The notes below the pieces were generated by a model. The model was not told the origin of the DNA. It saw only the letters and a program-made list of their open reading frames with translations, and searched no databases. From Phyto melanocephala (lineage: Eukaryota > Arthropoda > Insecta > Diptera > Rhinophoridae), in the NCBI GenBank assembly GCA_941918925.1, contig OW799233.1, forward strand, positions 114,511,833 to 114,575,832: 64,000 nt of DNA. The letters are read 5' to 3'. The position numbers and the translations under genes are program-made. Positions 46,480 through 59,100 of this stretch are shown here, one piece after another (the stretch's first letter is position 1; every line of letters starts with the position of its first letter).

Positions 46480-46990
46480 CTAAGTCTTACCGATGGCGTG
46501 CTGTATCTCGTATTTGAGCTCAGAAATGAACCAGAGATTTCACAAAAACACAAAAAAAATTGCAATGCGTAAAATCGCATGATTTTGGTGAACAATTGAC
46601 AAAATCATTTCTTAATCGTTGCTTAAATAAATGAATTGATTGTTTCGTAAGCTCTGTGGAAAGCGTCGCTGTCTTGTGAAAACGACATGTCGTTCAGATT
46701 AATGCCGACCAATTTAGGTCACAAGAATTCTGCCATCATGCTGCTATAACGAATGCCGTTCACAGCATACTCACTGCACAATTACAATCAAAAAGATATC
46801 TTTCCTCGAAAAATGTCCATTGACGTCACTTTGTTTTATTACCCATTAAACGAATGCCAGCACTTTCAATGGCTACCTAGTTCCAAGTTATTGAGAACCA
46901 CAACGAAATGATGCTTTCGGGTTATCGGCGTCAAAGTCGTAAACAACAGCAATGTTTTCAAGAGGCTCCTTGGTAAGTTGACGCACAGGA
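46480..46990 (-). pseudogene. Mariner transposase remnant
   Basis: The minus strand gives, in order, TPVRQLTKEPLENIAVV (linker), YAVNGIRYSSMMAEFL (VNGxRYxxM block), LNDMSFSQDSDAFHRA (second catalytic motif, Asp kept), YETIQF, and SPKSCDFTHCNFFCVFVKS. In that last block the third Asp is lost (LTPLDFFLWGFVKS expected). Several stops and frame changes occur; the N-terminus and ends are not recognised. Confidence 0.8.
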
Positions 46991-47155
46991 GTCTTTTAGT
47001 CCATAATCAACTTAGATTCTTCATATCTTTTTGCCACCCTTTGAATGGCACATTAGGGGCACCTTTTGGGCAAACATTTATTCGAAATTTCCAAGCAGTC
47101 CAGAATAACTTTTCAAATTTTACAGTTCTTACTTGCACAAATAAAAAATACTCTA

Positions 47156-47316
47156 ACTGCCTGTTCAACGATGTCGAAAGAAAACCCAAGCGAAGTTTCA
47201 TTCATACAAATATATTGAACACAACAACAAAAACAAAAAATTTGTTTTTGTTTTCAACGTATTTGTACGAATGAAATTTCGTTTGGGTTTTCTTTCGACA
47301 TCGTTGAACAGGCAGT
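47156..47316. mobile_element. 161-bp palindromic MITE
   Basis: The ~58-bp arms start ACTGCCTGTTCAACGATGTC and are mirrored with about four mismatches around a short A/T loop. TA flanks both sides (47154-47155, 47317-47318), which fits a Tc1/mariner-mobilised element. Confidence 0.87.
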
Positions 47317-47588
47317 TAATTTCAAAAGTACATTCCTACTGAAAACCCCTTTATATTTAAAATTTTTTAAAAACAAATTTCTTATATTTTCATACTTTAT
47401 TTTAAGTTTTAAAAATTTAATAAGTTTAAAATTATAAAGCCTTCAAATTCATTGAGATGACGAAGAAATTTTATGAAAAATTAGTTTCTCTACACAAGAC
47501 GAATACAATTTTCGAAACAAGCTAGCTATGGTTTCAGCATCAGCACCCTTTGATTGGAATAAATAGAAATAAATTCGATGTATTTATA

Positions 47589-48103
47589 AGAAGTCAAAAA
47601 TATCGCATTGTCATAATGTCATAATTTGAATAAAAAGTATTGTATTGTTAATGGTAGAACTTTTAAACTTTCTTAAAATCTTTATTATTTTTATTTTGGC
47701 TCAAGTTCTTTTTAAATACTAAACTTCCCATATTTATATTAAGAAATCAATTTTAATTTGTGATAATGAAAGAACATACTGGAAAAGTAAGTTTTAATCC
47801 TGACACCAGCCGAGTGGAATGCATTTTCGAATTTTAAGTTCAATAATAAAATAAAAATGAACAATTAGCTGGTAGCTGGTTGCGAAAATGCACTCCACGT
47901 GGCTGGATTTTTCAGTATATTCTTTCATTACTACAAATTAAAATTGATTTCTTTGCATAAATATAAGAAATTTAGCATTAAAAATGAACTTCAGCCAGAA
48001 TAAAATAATAAAGTCTTTAAAACATTTAAGTTCAACAATAAAATAAAACCTTCTTTAAATTTTTTAAAAATTACTTTTTATGACAATGCCAGACTTAGGA
48101 CAT
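47589..48103. mobile_element. Foldback-like element: long imperfect inverted repeat
   Basis: Two ~240-bp arms mirror each other about a centre near 47850. Paired words include GCATTGTCATAA, GAAATCAATTTTAATTTGT, AATGAAAGAA(C/T)ATACTG and TGCATTTTCG. The right terminus GACTTAGGACA resembles that of the small MITE at 11764-11892. The whole unit would fold into one long hairpin. No ORF. Confidence 0.82.
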
Positions 48104-48109
48104 CGTGCG

Positions 48110-49560
48110 AATTCACTCGTCGTTTTATTTAAAAAATTCTATCCTTAAATAAGGAATTCTCATAAAAATTAAAATCTATTTTAATGGAATTTGAATTGTA
48201 GAATTTTAATTTTAATTTTTCTTATTTTTGTTTTAGAGCAAAATTTACCATCAAAATACTTTTATGTTGTATTTCTTATATATGAACTTCAAAATTTTTA
48301 TTTGTCTTGCGATTACAGATGACGCTGAATGTAATTTTGCAAGTATAACTTTTAACTGGAGTGTTTTAATTTTTTTATTTCCAAAACTTTTGCAGCAACT
48401 TTATCATAATCTCCGAAAAAAAATAATAGCGTAAGAAGAAACTTATTTAAATTCGAATTATCGGATATTTTTTTGAATCCAATCAACTAAATCATTTTCA
48501 GATTTTTTAATATGATCTCAAATCCCTAATATATAACGAAACAGGTTTTAGGTCAAACAATAAAAACAAACTAAACAATACGTAGTTACTTATTATATCG
48601 CCAATTTTAAATTTTGTGTTAAATTTTTTTATTTAAATAAAGTGTTGATCTAATTCTTTGTTAAATGGAGTTTTGTAAAAATATTTACTAGTGTATAAAA
48701 AATGCATTTATACCCTTTTTTAGTGGCAAGTTTTTTCCCATTTTTTTATAAAATTTTTTTATGAATTCAAAACACTCGAAAAAACATTTTAAGCTACTTT
48801 TCCCCAAATTTCAATTTTAGCCCAACAGAACTTAACAGTACAAAAAATGATTTTGTTTCACTGTCTCCACAAATGTTAAGCCAGCAAACAAATCTATTAC
48901 AATTTTCTCAATGACTTGTGTTCTTACAATAAATTTGCATAATTTAATACAATCCTAATTCACAACTCCATTGCTAAATTTTTATACTTGTCGATTCTAC
49001 AAAAAGAAAAACATACATATTTGTAAGTGTGGTAAGTTTTCTTTTCTTTTTTGTGTCTATTCTTTTCATTCACTTTGTTTTTCCTACACACAGTAATTTC
49101 CAGTTATTTTTGCAGTTCATTGCTTTTGATAATATTATTGCTGCTGTTATTGTTAATGTTGTTGGTTATAGTGACAATAGTGTGGCTTTAAATTCGAACG
49201 TGTACAACATATATAATGTCAACGTGGTTTCCAGCACATTTAAACACTAAAGGCTTTTGTTTTTTTATTGGCTTTATTGCACAGTTTACACATGATATGC
49301 TGACTTTCATTTATCTCTTTTTGAAATTTGCAAGTCTTAGTTATATTTAGAATATTTTTTGTTTTTGTTTTTTTAGCTAAATATAAACTAAACTATAGGC
49401 AAAACTACAAGCTATTTCTACTGCCCTGAAAATGAAGTGGATGATTGCAGAGACTAAAGCTTGATTTTGTATATGTAAAAACATCTATCCATATTTTTAA
49501 ATGTATCGAAAGGATATATCGCTATTTTTTGAATGAAGTTTGTTAATACGTAACTAAAAA
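48110..49560. other. Non-coding stretch
   Basis: AT-rich, nothing recognised. Confidence 0.35.
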
Positions 49561-49566
49561 AATCTA

Positions 49567-49586
49567 TCTATATATATAAAAGTGAA

Positions 49587-49645
<59 letters not shown>

Positions 49646-50100
49646 GTGTTAGACTCCAAAACTGTAAAACCCATCGGACTCAAACTTTGGCAAGTTGTTG
49701 TATACATTCCAGGGAGTGTTTATGGGTAGCAAATAGTGGGCGGGGCCACGCCCATAATAAATTAGTTATCATTTTTAGCTACCTGCACTTGACCGATTTT
49801 TCTGAAACTTTGCACACATATCGAACTGTCATGACTAAAAAATTTTGTGATTAGAAAAGTGGGCGGGGCCACGCCCATAAAAAAAGTTATAATTTTGAGG
49901 TACTTGCACTGGACCGATTTTTGTGAAACTTTGCACACATATTGAGTTGTCATGACTATACAATTTCTTGATTAGAAAAGTGGGCAGTGCCACGCCCATT
50001 AAAAAAAATTTTTAATTTTTAGCTTTTTGCACTTGATATTAAATTCAAATTCAGAATGCATTTTTATTCATTAGGGGCGTAGCAACGCGGACTTTTCTAG
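49567..50100 (+). mobile_element. Non-autonomous Helitron with (TG)25 near its 5' end
   Basis: Starts TCTATATATATAAAAGTG after an A and ends CTAG before a T, with the GCGT-AGCA-ACGC hairpin just upstream (50078-50089). A perfect TG run occupies 49591-49640. Three internal units centred on the GTGGGCGGGGCCACGCCCAT palindrome follow. Non-coding, same family as the other three copies. Confidence 0.92.
49591..49640 (+). repeat. (TG)25 microsatellite
   Basis: A perfect dinucleotide run within the Helitron 5' region. The sister copies have only a few TG units at the same position, so it expanded after insertion. Confidence 0.97.
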
Positions 50101-50124
50101 TATTAAATAAAAAAAAGTTATAAA

Positions 50125-50435
50125 AAACAATATTTTTGTGGCAAAAAGAAAAAACAGCATAAGTCGACATAAGCTAAAATTAAGATAATCACATCATTGC
50201 AATCCTGATACTCAGAAAATCCCTGAGGCAAACTTTCCAATATTTTAAACAGGAAATTTTAGCATAAAAACTTATTGCCTGTATTTTTTAAAGAAGAATA
50301 CGATTTTGAATAACAATTAATTTTAACTTATAATTTAGCAAACTATGCGAAAGTCAATATGATCTTTAATTTGTATAGAGCAGTAGTGGTATTTGTTAAA
50401 AAAAAATCAAGTTTTTTAATACAAACTCAAAAATT
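50125..50435 (+). repeat. Dispersed repeat G, empty-site copy
   Basis: Matches 59975-60026 plus 60705-60940. Landmarks are CATAAGCTAAA, ATAATCACATCATTGCAAT, TTTTAACTTATAATTTAGC and ATGATCTTTAATTTG. Lacks the stem-bearing element present in the 60-kb copy. Confidence 0.75.
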
Positions 50436-50439
50436 TAAT

Positions 50440-51200
50440 GTTTAAACTTTGTGTATAGGGTTATATTATTTATTATTTATATTTTCAGTACGCTCTTGGT
50501 AATATTTGTAAGTCACATAAGGCTGGAATGCCAAATCAACTAATCAAATTATAAATCAATTTATCTTTATTTTAGTTTTTAAATTACTTTATTTTTAATA
50601 CAATACTTAGAAATACATAAAATTTGTTTAATTGTATTTACAACATTTATATTTTCATATGCATAGTTTTAATTTGTACAATACGACTATGAAAGCTTTC
50701 ATTATAATATAATATTATTGATATTAAATAATTAAATAAATAAATTAATAAATAAATATATTTTTAATATTATAAAACTTTCGTTATTTTGCCCATCGCA
50801 AAATTTAAGACTACTTTGCTTTTTAAATAAAAAACTTAATAAATATGTGACTTAAAAAAATATGATGCCTTTATTGTTGTATACAATGCATAGAAAATTT
50901 TTTTCTGGTAAGTGTTGAGTACGCTTACTCACCCGTTACTATCTTACAATAACTAGTACTATATAAATAAGTAAAAGTAAATAAAACTATAAACAAATAA
51001 ACTAATTTAGCTCCTACGATAAACTAATATTAAAATCGATAGTTTAATATACGAAAAAAGAACAATGATGTAACTAGTTTGAAGTTAGAACGAACTAGTA
51101 CATTTCTAACCACATACTAGTTGCTTTATCAGCGGCGATATACACCGCCATTAATATTAAAAAAATGTTTCATATACATTTATATTTATATTTTATGGTT
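50440..51200. other. Non-coding stretch
   Basis: AT-rich; repeated ACTAGT words around 50950-51120 but no defined element. Confidence 0.3.
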
Positions 51201-51203
51201 TTA

Positions 51204-52035
51204 CTAGCCAAACCCGGCGCGCGTTGCTACGCCCCTTAATGAATCGAAATGCATTCTGAATTTTAATTGAGTATCAAGTGCAAGAACCTAAAAATTATAA
51301 TTTTTTTATGGGCGTGGAATTGCCCACTTCTCTAATCACGAAATTGTAAAGTCGTAACAGCTCAATATGTGTGCAAAGTTTCAGAAGAATCGGACCAGTG
51401 CAAGTACCTCAAAATTATAATTGTTTTTATAGGCGTGGCCCTGCCCACTTTTCTAATCACGAAATTGTAAAGTCATAACAGCTCAATATGTGCGCAAAGT
51501 TTTAGAATAATCGGTACAGTGCAAGTACCTCAAAATTATACTTTTTTTTTATGGGCGTAGCACTGCCCACTTTTCTAATGACGAAAGCGTAAAGTCATGA
51601 CAGCTTAGTATGTTTGCAAAGTTTCAGAAAATTCGGTCCAGTGCAAGTAGCTAAAACTGATAACTAATTTTTTATGGGCGTGGCCCCGCCCACTTTTTTA
51701 ATCACAAAATTATAAAGTCATGACAGCTTAATATGTGTACAAAGTTTCAGAAAAATCGGTCCAGTGCAAGTACTTTAAAATTTAAACTTTCTTAGGGGCG
51801 TGGCCACGCCCACTTTTCTTATCACGAAATTTTTTAGTCATGACAGCTCGATATGTGTGCAAAGTTTCAGAAAAATCAGTCAAGTGCAAGTAGCTAAAAC
51901 TGATAACTAATTTTTTATGGGCGTGGCCCCGCCCATACACAACAACTTACCAAAGTTTGAGCCCGATCGGTTTTACAGTTTCGGAGTCTATAGCTAACAC
52001 ACACACACACAGAGTTTCACTTTTATATATATAGA
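51204..52035 (-). mobile_element. Non-autonomous Helitron with six internal units
   Basis: Minus-strand 5' end TCTATATATATAAAAGTG at 52035; 3' end CTAG at 51207-51204 with the GCGT-AGCA-ACGC hairpin upstream; A and T flank the two ends. Six units of ~120 bp carry GGGCGTGGCxCxGCCCAC. The layout is the same as at 25088-25845. Confidence 0.93.
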
Positions 52036-52039
52036 TTGT

Positions 52040-52600
52040 AAGTATAGATTGCGAAGTTACAACAAAAAATATAACACGCAAAACGAGTTGAAAATTGTGG
52101 AACTGGATATACATTTGAATAATATATATTGAAATTATAAATATCGACCCTTGTCAAGAAGACTTTAACTAGCTCATATTTCAGACCATAGATTAAACTA
52201 AAGTCAAGAGTATAAATGGTTCTATTAGTCATGATTATGAACTGAACATCTTATCTAATTCAGCTTTAGTTGCTTTCTAGTGGAAACCTTAATAAAATAT
52301 CAATAAGGTAACATTACCTGCTCTCCAAAAAGAATATATATTTCTTTTTAAAGTTGTACATATGAAAATGTTTTATTGCGTTTATTTAAATAAATATTAA
52401 GTAAACGTCTTCGATATTTTTTTATATATGGATCAGTTTCAAAAAAAAACGTACACATCGAGTTTTTTTTTTGCTTCTTTTTAAAGTTTTTTCAATTCGC
52501 CGGTAGGAGTGGCCAATTTATGTAGAAATTGATGAAGATTCCGGTGGTACTTTTAGGCTCTCAAAAAGATCAATATTTTCTGAATTTTTTTAGGTTTTCT
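52040..52600. other. Non-coding stretch
   Basis: Nothing recognised. Confidence 0.3.
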
Positions 52601-52611
52601 ATGATTTCTAT

Positions 52612-53908
52612 CTTGAGCGTCACACACCAAATATGTATAAAAAATCGCTAAAAATGCAAAAATATTTGAAATTCAAGCTTACTACGATGTTCTTTTGTTT
52701 CTTCGGATTGACTTTTGCGAAAATCACCTTTTCGATTATAAACACAAAATCACGATTCACCTTGATTTTTAATTTTTTTTTTAAAGTGACTAGTTATTTT
52801 AAAATTTTAATATGAAATATGTAAATTTTTGGTAAAAAAAAGACTTGAACTTAGAGGTTACTTGCAAAGTAATAGGCTTGTAACAATTAATTTAAAAAAA
52901 AAATCAATTATAAGCGTTTTAAGGAAAAAAAAACTAAGTGTGACGCTCAAGATATTTTGTGACGCTCAAGAGATTTTGTTGCACGTAAACAAGAAATAAT
53001 GCCAAATTTAAAGTTTAACGAAAAAAAGTTTATTCTTTTACAAAAGTAAGTAAAAAGTAAACAAAAAATCTTCAAAAAACAAAAATTTTCATACAAAACT
53101 AAACATATACATATTCTTTGATGTCTTTAATATAAATAGAAAAAATGAAGTAATTCTTGAAGAAACTTAGACACATATGTAAATATTTGACGCAAAACAA
53201 TAACTTAACTTAATTTAATTTATAAATTTTCATTCGAACTCTTATTCTGAATCTGTATAAACTTCATGAAATGACAAGCGGCTTTGGTTTTTTTTTCTTA
53301 TTAATTTTTACTACTTTCTAATTAAGCTTGTGGCAATTGCATAAATTTCCGGTCCCCCAGGGGTTTAAGTTGCAAAAGCACGATTAAACTCAAATATACC
53401 ACGATTATACCTTACGCGCTTTATCGAGCTTTATTTTCTCTTGATATCTTTATGCTCATTCAGCCACCATTAATTTTGTTGTTTTACTCTTAAAAATTAA
53501 AAAATCAAATCAAAATTAAGCATTTTAAGCTATGAAGCAATATATATCAAAAGTGATGCTCATGAAATATTTGCCTATTCTGTTTTTTTCGTATGCAATT
53601 TATTTCTCAAACTCACAAATTATAAAAAAATGAGTTGAAACCATGTAAACAATGATTGTCAACTTCAATTTTTTACATTTAATATATTTACTTTTAAAAA
53701 AATTAGCGTGACGTTAATGAAATTTTATCGCGCCCTTACCATGGTGTTCACAAAAACTGCGCAAATGCACACTTTTTTACAAAGATTTTTTTTCGCTTTT
53801 TCACTTTTGTTATAATTAAGGTTGGTACTTTCCTTACGTTATTTACTTTATTTAAATGCAAATTGAAAACTAGTAATATTACTTGATTTATAAAAAAGTG
53901 ACGCTCAA
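52612..53908. repeat. Region with repeated GTGACGCTCAAG motifs
   Basis: GTGACGCTCAAG occurs at 52939-52950 and 52958-52969, as GTGACGCTCAA at 53898-53908, and inverted at 52612-52623. Variants are seen near 53555 and 53708. The inverted first copy and direct last copy bracket ~1.3 kb and may be subterminal sites of a decayed transposon; no transposase is visible. Confidence 0.45.
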
Positions 53909-54323
53909 TGCAAATTGTGGGGACAACCTTTCTTTGCAACACCAAATTCGCACTTATTTAGTTTTGACGACTATAACAAATGAAAACACAAGAAAGAAAC
54001 TCAATAATTCGAAAACTGTTATTAAATGTTGCATATTTAAATTTTTCTGGATTTAATTTAATTTTGTTTACTAAAAATTCTAACGGGGGACACATGCTTT
54101 TGTATGGAAGGTGTCCGAGGGAGAAACAAAACACCATTCTGAATAAACAAAAAAACAAACATACAAATTTGAGAATTACGTTTTTTTGTTACATATTCCT
54201 CGCTGATCACTCTGAAATTTTTTATTTTTTTGTTGTTGTTTTTTTTACCTAAAATAGTAGTGTAAAGTGCGGGGACACAAAAATTGAGTTTTTTTTTTAA
54301 ATTGATTTTAATTTTAAACAAAT

Positions 54324-54566
54324 CTGTAGCTTGAAGCTAAAAGGGCCAATGTCACTTTTTTGCTCTTTTGAGTAAATCATTGCATTAGATTTGTTGTCTT
54401 GTTCTATTTCAGGTAAAACAGCTTAAATCATACTTAACCCAGCCCAGCTTCATAAATAAAATGCTGGCCAATGTCACTATGAAAGCATATTTAAAAGTTA
54501 AAGTTCAATTCCAATTTTCTCAAAAGTAAATATTTTGACATTGGCCCTTTTAGCTACAAGCCACAG
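54324..54566. mobile_element. MITE with AAAGGGCCAATGTCA ends
   Basis: CTGTAGCTTGAAGCTAAAAG continues to GGGCCAATGTCA at the left and is mirrored at the right as CTGTGGCTTGTAGCTAAAAG. AAT borders both sides (54321-54323, 54567-54569). A third internal GGCCAATGTCACT word lies at 54478. 243 bp, non-coding. Confidence 0.83.
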
Positions 54567-54569
54567 AAT

Positions 54570-55610
54570 TAACAATATAAAAATTATTCATAAACAATTT
54601 TTTTTAAAGGCGGGAAAATTATTTTATTTTAGTTATAAAGCTTTCCCTACAATAGCTACCCAATGTGGTAGCGAAATATTGGAATAAAATAAAATTATTT
54701 TTATTTTTATAAAAAAACTGATATTAAGCTTAATAAATGAAACAACTATTGATGTTTATTTTTAAATATTATTGATTTTCTAGTCATGTTAAATCTAAGT
54801 TCAGTTCAAGTTAGAGTTCACTTCATTTTCTAGATTACTTAGTTATAATTATATTTTAGTTTAGCGAAATTTTATTAACGCAAACCTTGAAATATCTATT
54901 GTGATGCTTAGCTTAAAGTTTATATCTTAATGCAAATAAAAACCATGGTATCGAAGATGATCGCGACGATTATATTATATTATCTATAACAATATTTAGT
55001 TAACGAACACAATTTATAATAATTTTTATTAAGTTTTATTCTTTCATCAGGATTCTCAAGTATTAATTTGAATTTTGTGATCTAGTGTTTAGTTATTATG
55101 AAAACATCGATATGGTTGTGCTTTACTCACAGTATTTACTCACAAAATAATTATGATAAAAGACATAAAAAATATGTAATTATTAAATATTAGTTGAAAC
55201 AATAGTGTGTTTAAAAAGTAATCAAGCTATGATTTTTTAAATATAATAATTTATTTTCAACTATTCTTCCTCTCGATGAAAATTTTTATTATTTCATAAG
55301 TTTGACATGTGAAAAAATATAGAAAAATTTTCAAAAAATAAAAGAAACAATTAAAATGGAGAATAAAAAAATTTTAGTGTAAAAAATGCTGATTAAAGAT
55401 TAAAGTTTAGGGTGTATTTTTAGGCCTATAGAATATCCCATGCGAATAACTGTAAAACTATGCTGATTTTTGTTCAGAATACTTTCACAAATAACCATCA
55501 AAAGACTTAAACCTAAACAATGTTTACATACTGCTTGAAACTTATTCCTAATATTTGCGTTCTTTTCGCCACACTTATAGAACACTCCATCTCACTCACT
55601 CTTAAATGTT
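54570..55610. other. Non-coding stretch
   Basis: A minus-strand 61-codon ORF at 55400-55585 contains NKFQAVCKHC, faintly reminiscent of a BED-type finger. It lacks the rest of the domain, so it is not called. Confidence 0.3.
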
Positions 55611-55617
55611 TGGCAAC

Positions 55618-55860
55618 CAAAATTCATTTGTGGTATTTAACACCACTGGACTATTTTGTGAGTACGTAAAATTTGTAGTCTTTGTTGATAGAACAACACC
55701 GATTTAATATTTAGGAGCCAACATTCAAAGCACTATTGTCGAAATAAGACCGGATGTACTCAAAAAAAGTGGCATAAAATTGGACTGCCAGGATGGCGTT
55801 CATACGGCAAAATGAAGGAGGTCATATCTCATCTACTCTCAAATAAATTATCTTTAGGTA
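55618..55860 (+). pseudogene. C-terminal remnant of a mariner-type transposase
   Basis: LTPLDYF with the third catalytic Asp is followed, after decay, by a segment resembling the usual RPDVLxKVxxNWxxR. In this copy it reads DRMYSKKVA*NWTARMAFI, then RQNEGGHISSTL. This is the end of the protein only; nothing of the first two catalytic motifs remains. Confidence 0.78.
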
Positions 55861-55984
55861 ATAAAAGCTAAAAAAATGTAAGCTAAAAAGGCCACCATTT
55901 TGGTCATTCTACTTAATATGATGCGTTTTATTTGAAAACAATAAATTATATGCCTTTAAAGAAATATTCGATATCCTTTCCTAC

Positions 55985-56164
55985 TATCCTATTAACATGA
56001 ATGTTTTTAAGTTTGGATGTTTGCATCTTTCTTACTCAATCGCACAAAAACGACAACACCAAATTTAACAAAATTTGGCACACAGACAAGTGACAGCCTA
56101 GATCAATACATAGGCTATCCTTTTTGCAGATAACTACGCAGACGAGGTCGCGGACACTCTCTAG
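55985..56164 (+). mobile_element. Helitron-like 3' terminus of another family
   Basis: TTTGGCACACAGACAAG, CATAGGCTATCC and a GGTCGCGGACACTCT segment end in CTAG followed by T. This is reminiscent of insect Helitron 3' ends that finish GGGCAACACCTAGT. The start of the element is not found and the hairpin is weak. Confidence 0.4.
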
Positions 56165-56169
56165 TTTAT

Positions 56170-59100
56170 AACATAAATATTCAAATATAATAATTTGCTT
56201 TAGAAAAGAGCGAAGATTTCATTTCATTTGTGTTGAGTTTTTCATGACTATCACAACTAGCAACCAATATTTTTTTAATTACAGTCATATAGATCAATCA
56301 TAATATGTTGCTCATAGACTATGATCACCACAATCATATTTCTTCTTTGAGTGTTGAGGTATTTTGAAAACCTTTTATATACACAAAAAACTTATTTTTA
56401 ACCTGTATTAATAAACAATATTTATCAACCTTCTAAACAATGTAAAACTTTAATGAACACATTGGTTGATTCAAAACTTTTTCTTATACGTTTCACTAAC
56501 TCCACCAAAAATATTCTACACACTCATAACATGCAGCCATAAATCTAAATAAAATTTCTTTATTTTTGCTTATATCAAGAACAAAAAAAGAAAAACAACA
56601 TAAAACGTGCAAAAATAATAACCCAGTGGGTGGTGTTGTAATGGTCATTGCTACCCATGCCATATTGGTGGCTTTAATGACCACAAATACAAACAAAGAA
56701 ATTCAAGTTATTACTTATTTTGCTGTATGCATTAAATAGATTTTGCTGGCTAAATGTCCGACTTAACATTAGTATGAATATCAATTTGTATGAAAATTAT
56801 TGTCGATAGAGTGCAGAAGCAGCTGCATTAACACCAACCAGTAACACATTAAAACACTCCTTGGAAACAAAACTTGTTTATGCTAACAATCCTCAACGCC
56901 ATCGTTATAATCATTAGCACAGTATCCACACAACCAATACCACCAACATCCACATCATTACCATCCTCTTTATGAGTGTCAGTTAAATCTCATTGTAAAA
57001 TGTAGAAAAATAATAAAAGAATAAAAAAACTACACTGGTTGGCTTGGACATTATATACATTATTATTGATTACCTGTCGACAAGTTTTAACGTCTGCAAC
57101 AGCTATGCCATGACATCCAACCAGCCATTGAGTCTACTAGTCCAACGATCCAACAAACCAAACCCAATCAACCAACCAACCAAACAGTCATTCATCTAGT
57201 CAACATTGATGAATGACAGATACCACCCCATGCCCAGAACTACAGACATACACACACACTTATAGATTAATATATGCAGCTGTTTGTAGAGCAGTGTATA
57301 ATAGCGATTTTGTATAATACACTTTTTAAATATGTATGTTAGAGTTTGGAAGAATTGTTTTTTGTTGTTGTTTTTTTTTCTATTGTAGCCATACAGAAAA
57401 ATCTAAACAATAACTGCAATTTAAAATACACCTCTATTTCTGCTTGGATGTAATTGTGAGAGTGTATAAGGTCTTATCGATGTTTTATCGCAGGGATTAT
57501 TATTAATCCTGGTGTTGATGATGCTCGCATAATTTATTGTAATAATTTTGTTCAAGTTTTATATACTGAAAGACTTTTCGCATTTTTTAAATTTTTTTTC
57601 ATATTCACTCTCCACACAAATTTTTTTATTTATTTAAAATTTCTATAAACAAATTTCTCTGTATTCCCAAGTTGTCTGCTGTTGTCTATTTGTTGAAAAA
57701 AAAATCATAAATTTACTTTATGTACTGAAAAAATCGCTTATAAGAAAGTATTTCCTCTTATACTACCTTAAATATTAATAATTATTAACATTGTAGTTTA
57801 ATATTTTTTACGTTCTTTGTGTTCTATTGTACTCGATGTTTTTGCTAGAATCTATAGTTTCTTTATTTCATTTTAGTGTTTTGTTTTGATGTTCTACTTT
57901 GCTTGAAAGCACAAAGTGGTAGTGGTACTTAAAAGCTTTTCAAGTGGTGATTGATTTGATTTAGTGAGTGTCATGTTTTGTTATATTTGTTTTGTTTTTT
58001 TATTTACACTAATTTTTTGTAATTGGAAGTAGTATGGAATAAAATACACAACATTAAGAACTATTTGCTCAGCTCTTTAGTATACGTGTGATTTATATAA
58101 AAGATTACAATCATCCAAATCAGAAATATATAAGAAAATTATTTTAATTAAAATAAAACATCATTTTATTTAGAAATCAGTGTATTCAGTTAACAGGTCC
58201 CCTGCCATCCCCTTTTAAGGTAGGGCAAATTTAAAAAAAAACGCAAAGCACAGATTACCAAAATTGTGACATATTATGCGACCCCAAGGCATATCCATAA
58301 GGTATATGCAACGGCGAATTGATACAACAAAGCAACTTTTCATGGGATGTTTTATGTCAAGGCCAATTCGTATATCAGGGATGGAAAAGTTGTTTTTACA
58401 TATTAAATATAATTAAATTTGATTGAAAACAGAATATAAATTTTTTAAACACATTATTAATGACGCAAAAGCAAAAAATATACATAAATTAAGCACATTT
58501 ATTGTCAAAAAAGTACACTCAAGTTAATTGTTTAACACCGAAACCAAAATCACATTTCCTTTCCCTGCATTAATAAATGAAATCAAAGCGAATTCAACCA
58601 ATTTTGACAAAATGTTTCACAATCAGCTGGGCTAATAATTTCACCTGTATGAATTCGCCTTGTGCGACCCTATAAGTTTCTAAAGAAAACTATAAGTTAT
58701 TTAAATATTATAAGGTAAGTGTTTCCAGGGTTGGCACTTTCTTTAAAAAATCAATTTTTGGAACTGAAAACGAAAACGGAAAACGTAAATGGCTTTCGAA
58801 ATTTCGGTAGTTAAAAAGGGGAAGAGGGGAATAAATTATTAATCAATCATCAAAAGACCTTTTAACTATTTATTTTTCAAATTTCATATGAAACATATCT
58901 CTTTGTTTAGATTTTATATTAATTAAAATTTAGGGTTAAACGGTTTATAATGTCAAGGCCATACAGCAGTTTTTTTACGAAATATCAATACCCGAGATTC
59001 GATGTTTCCGATAATAACAAATACTTGTATCAAAATAATTAAATCATTCTAAACGAGATCCACAAACTAAACTACTTTTGAAATTTTCAACACTTATTTT

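Noticed and set aside
25088..52035. GGGCGTGGC-type units as a CRISPR-like or satellite array
   Set aside because: Units occur only inside elements with Helitron 5' TC and 3' hairpin-CTAG ends.
55400..55585. BED zinc-finger fragment suggested by NKFQAVCKHC
   Set aside because: Only one CxxC pair is present; the preceding aromatic motif and the His pair are absent.
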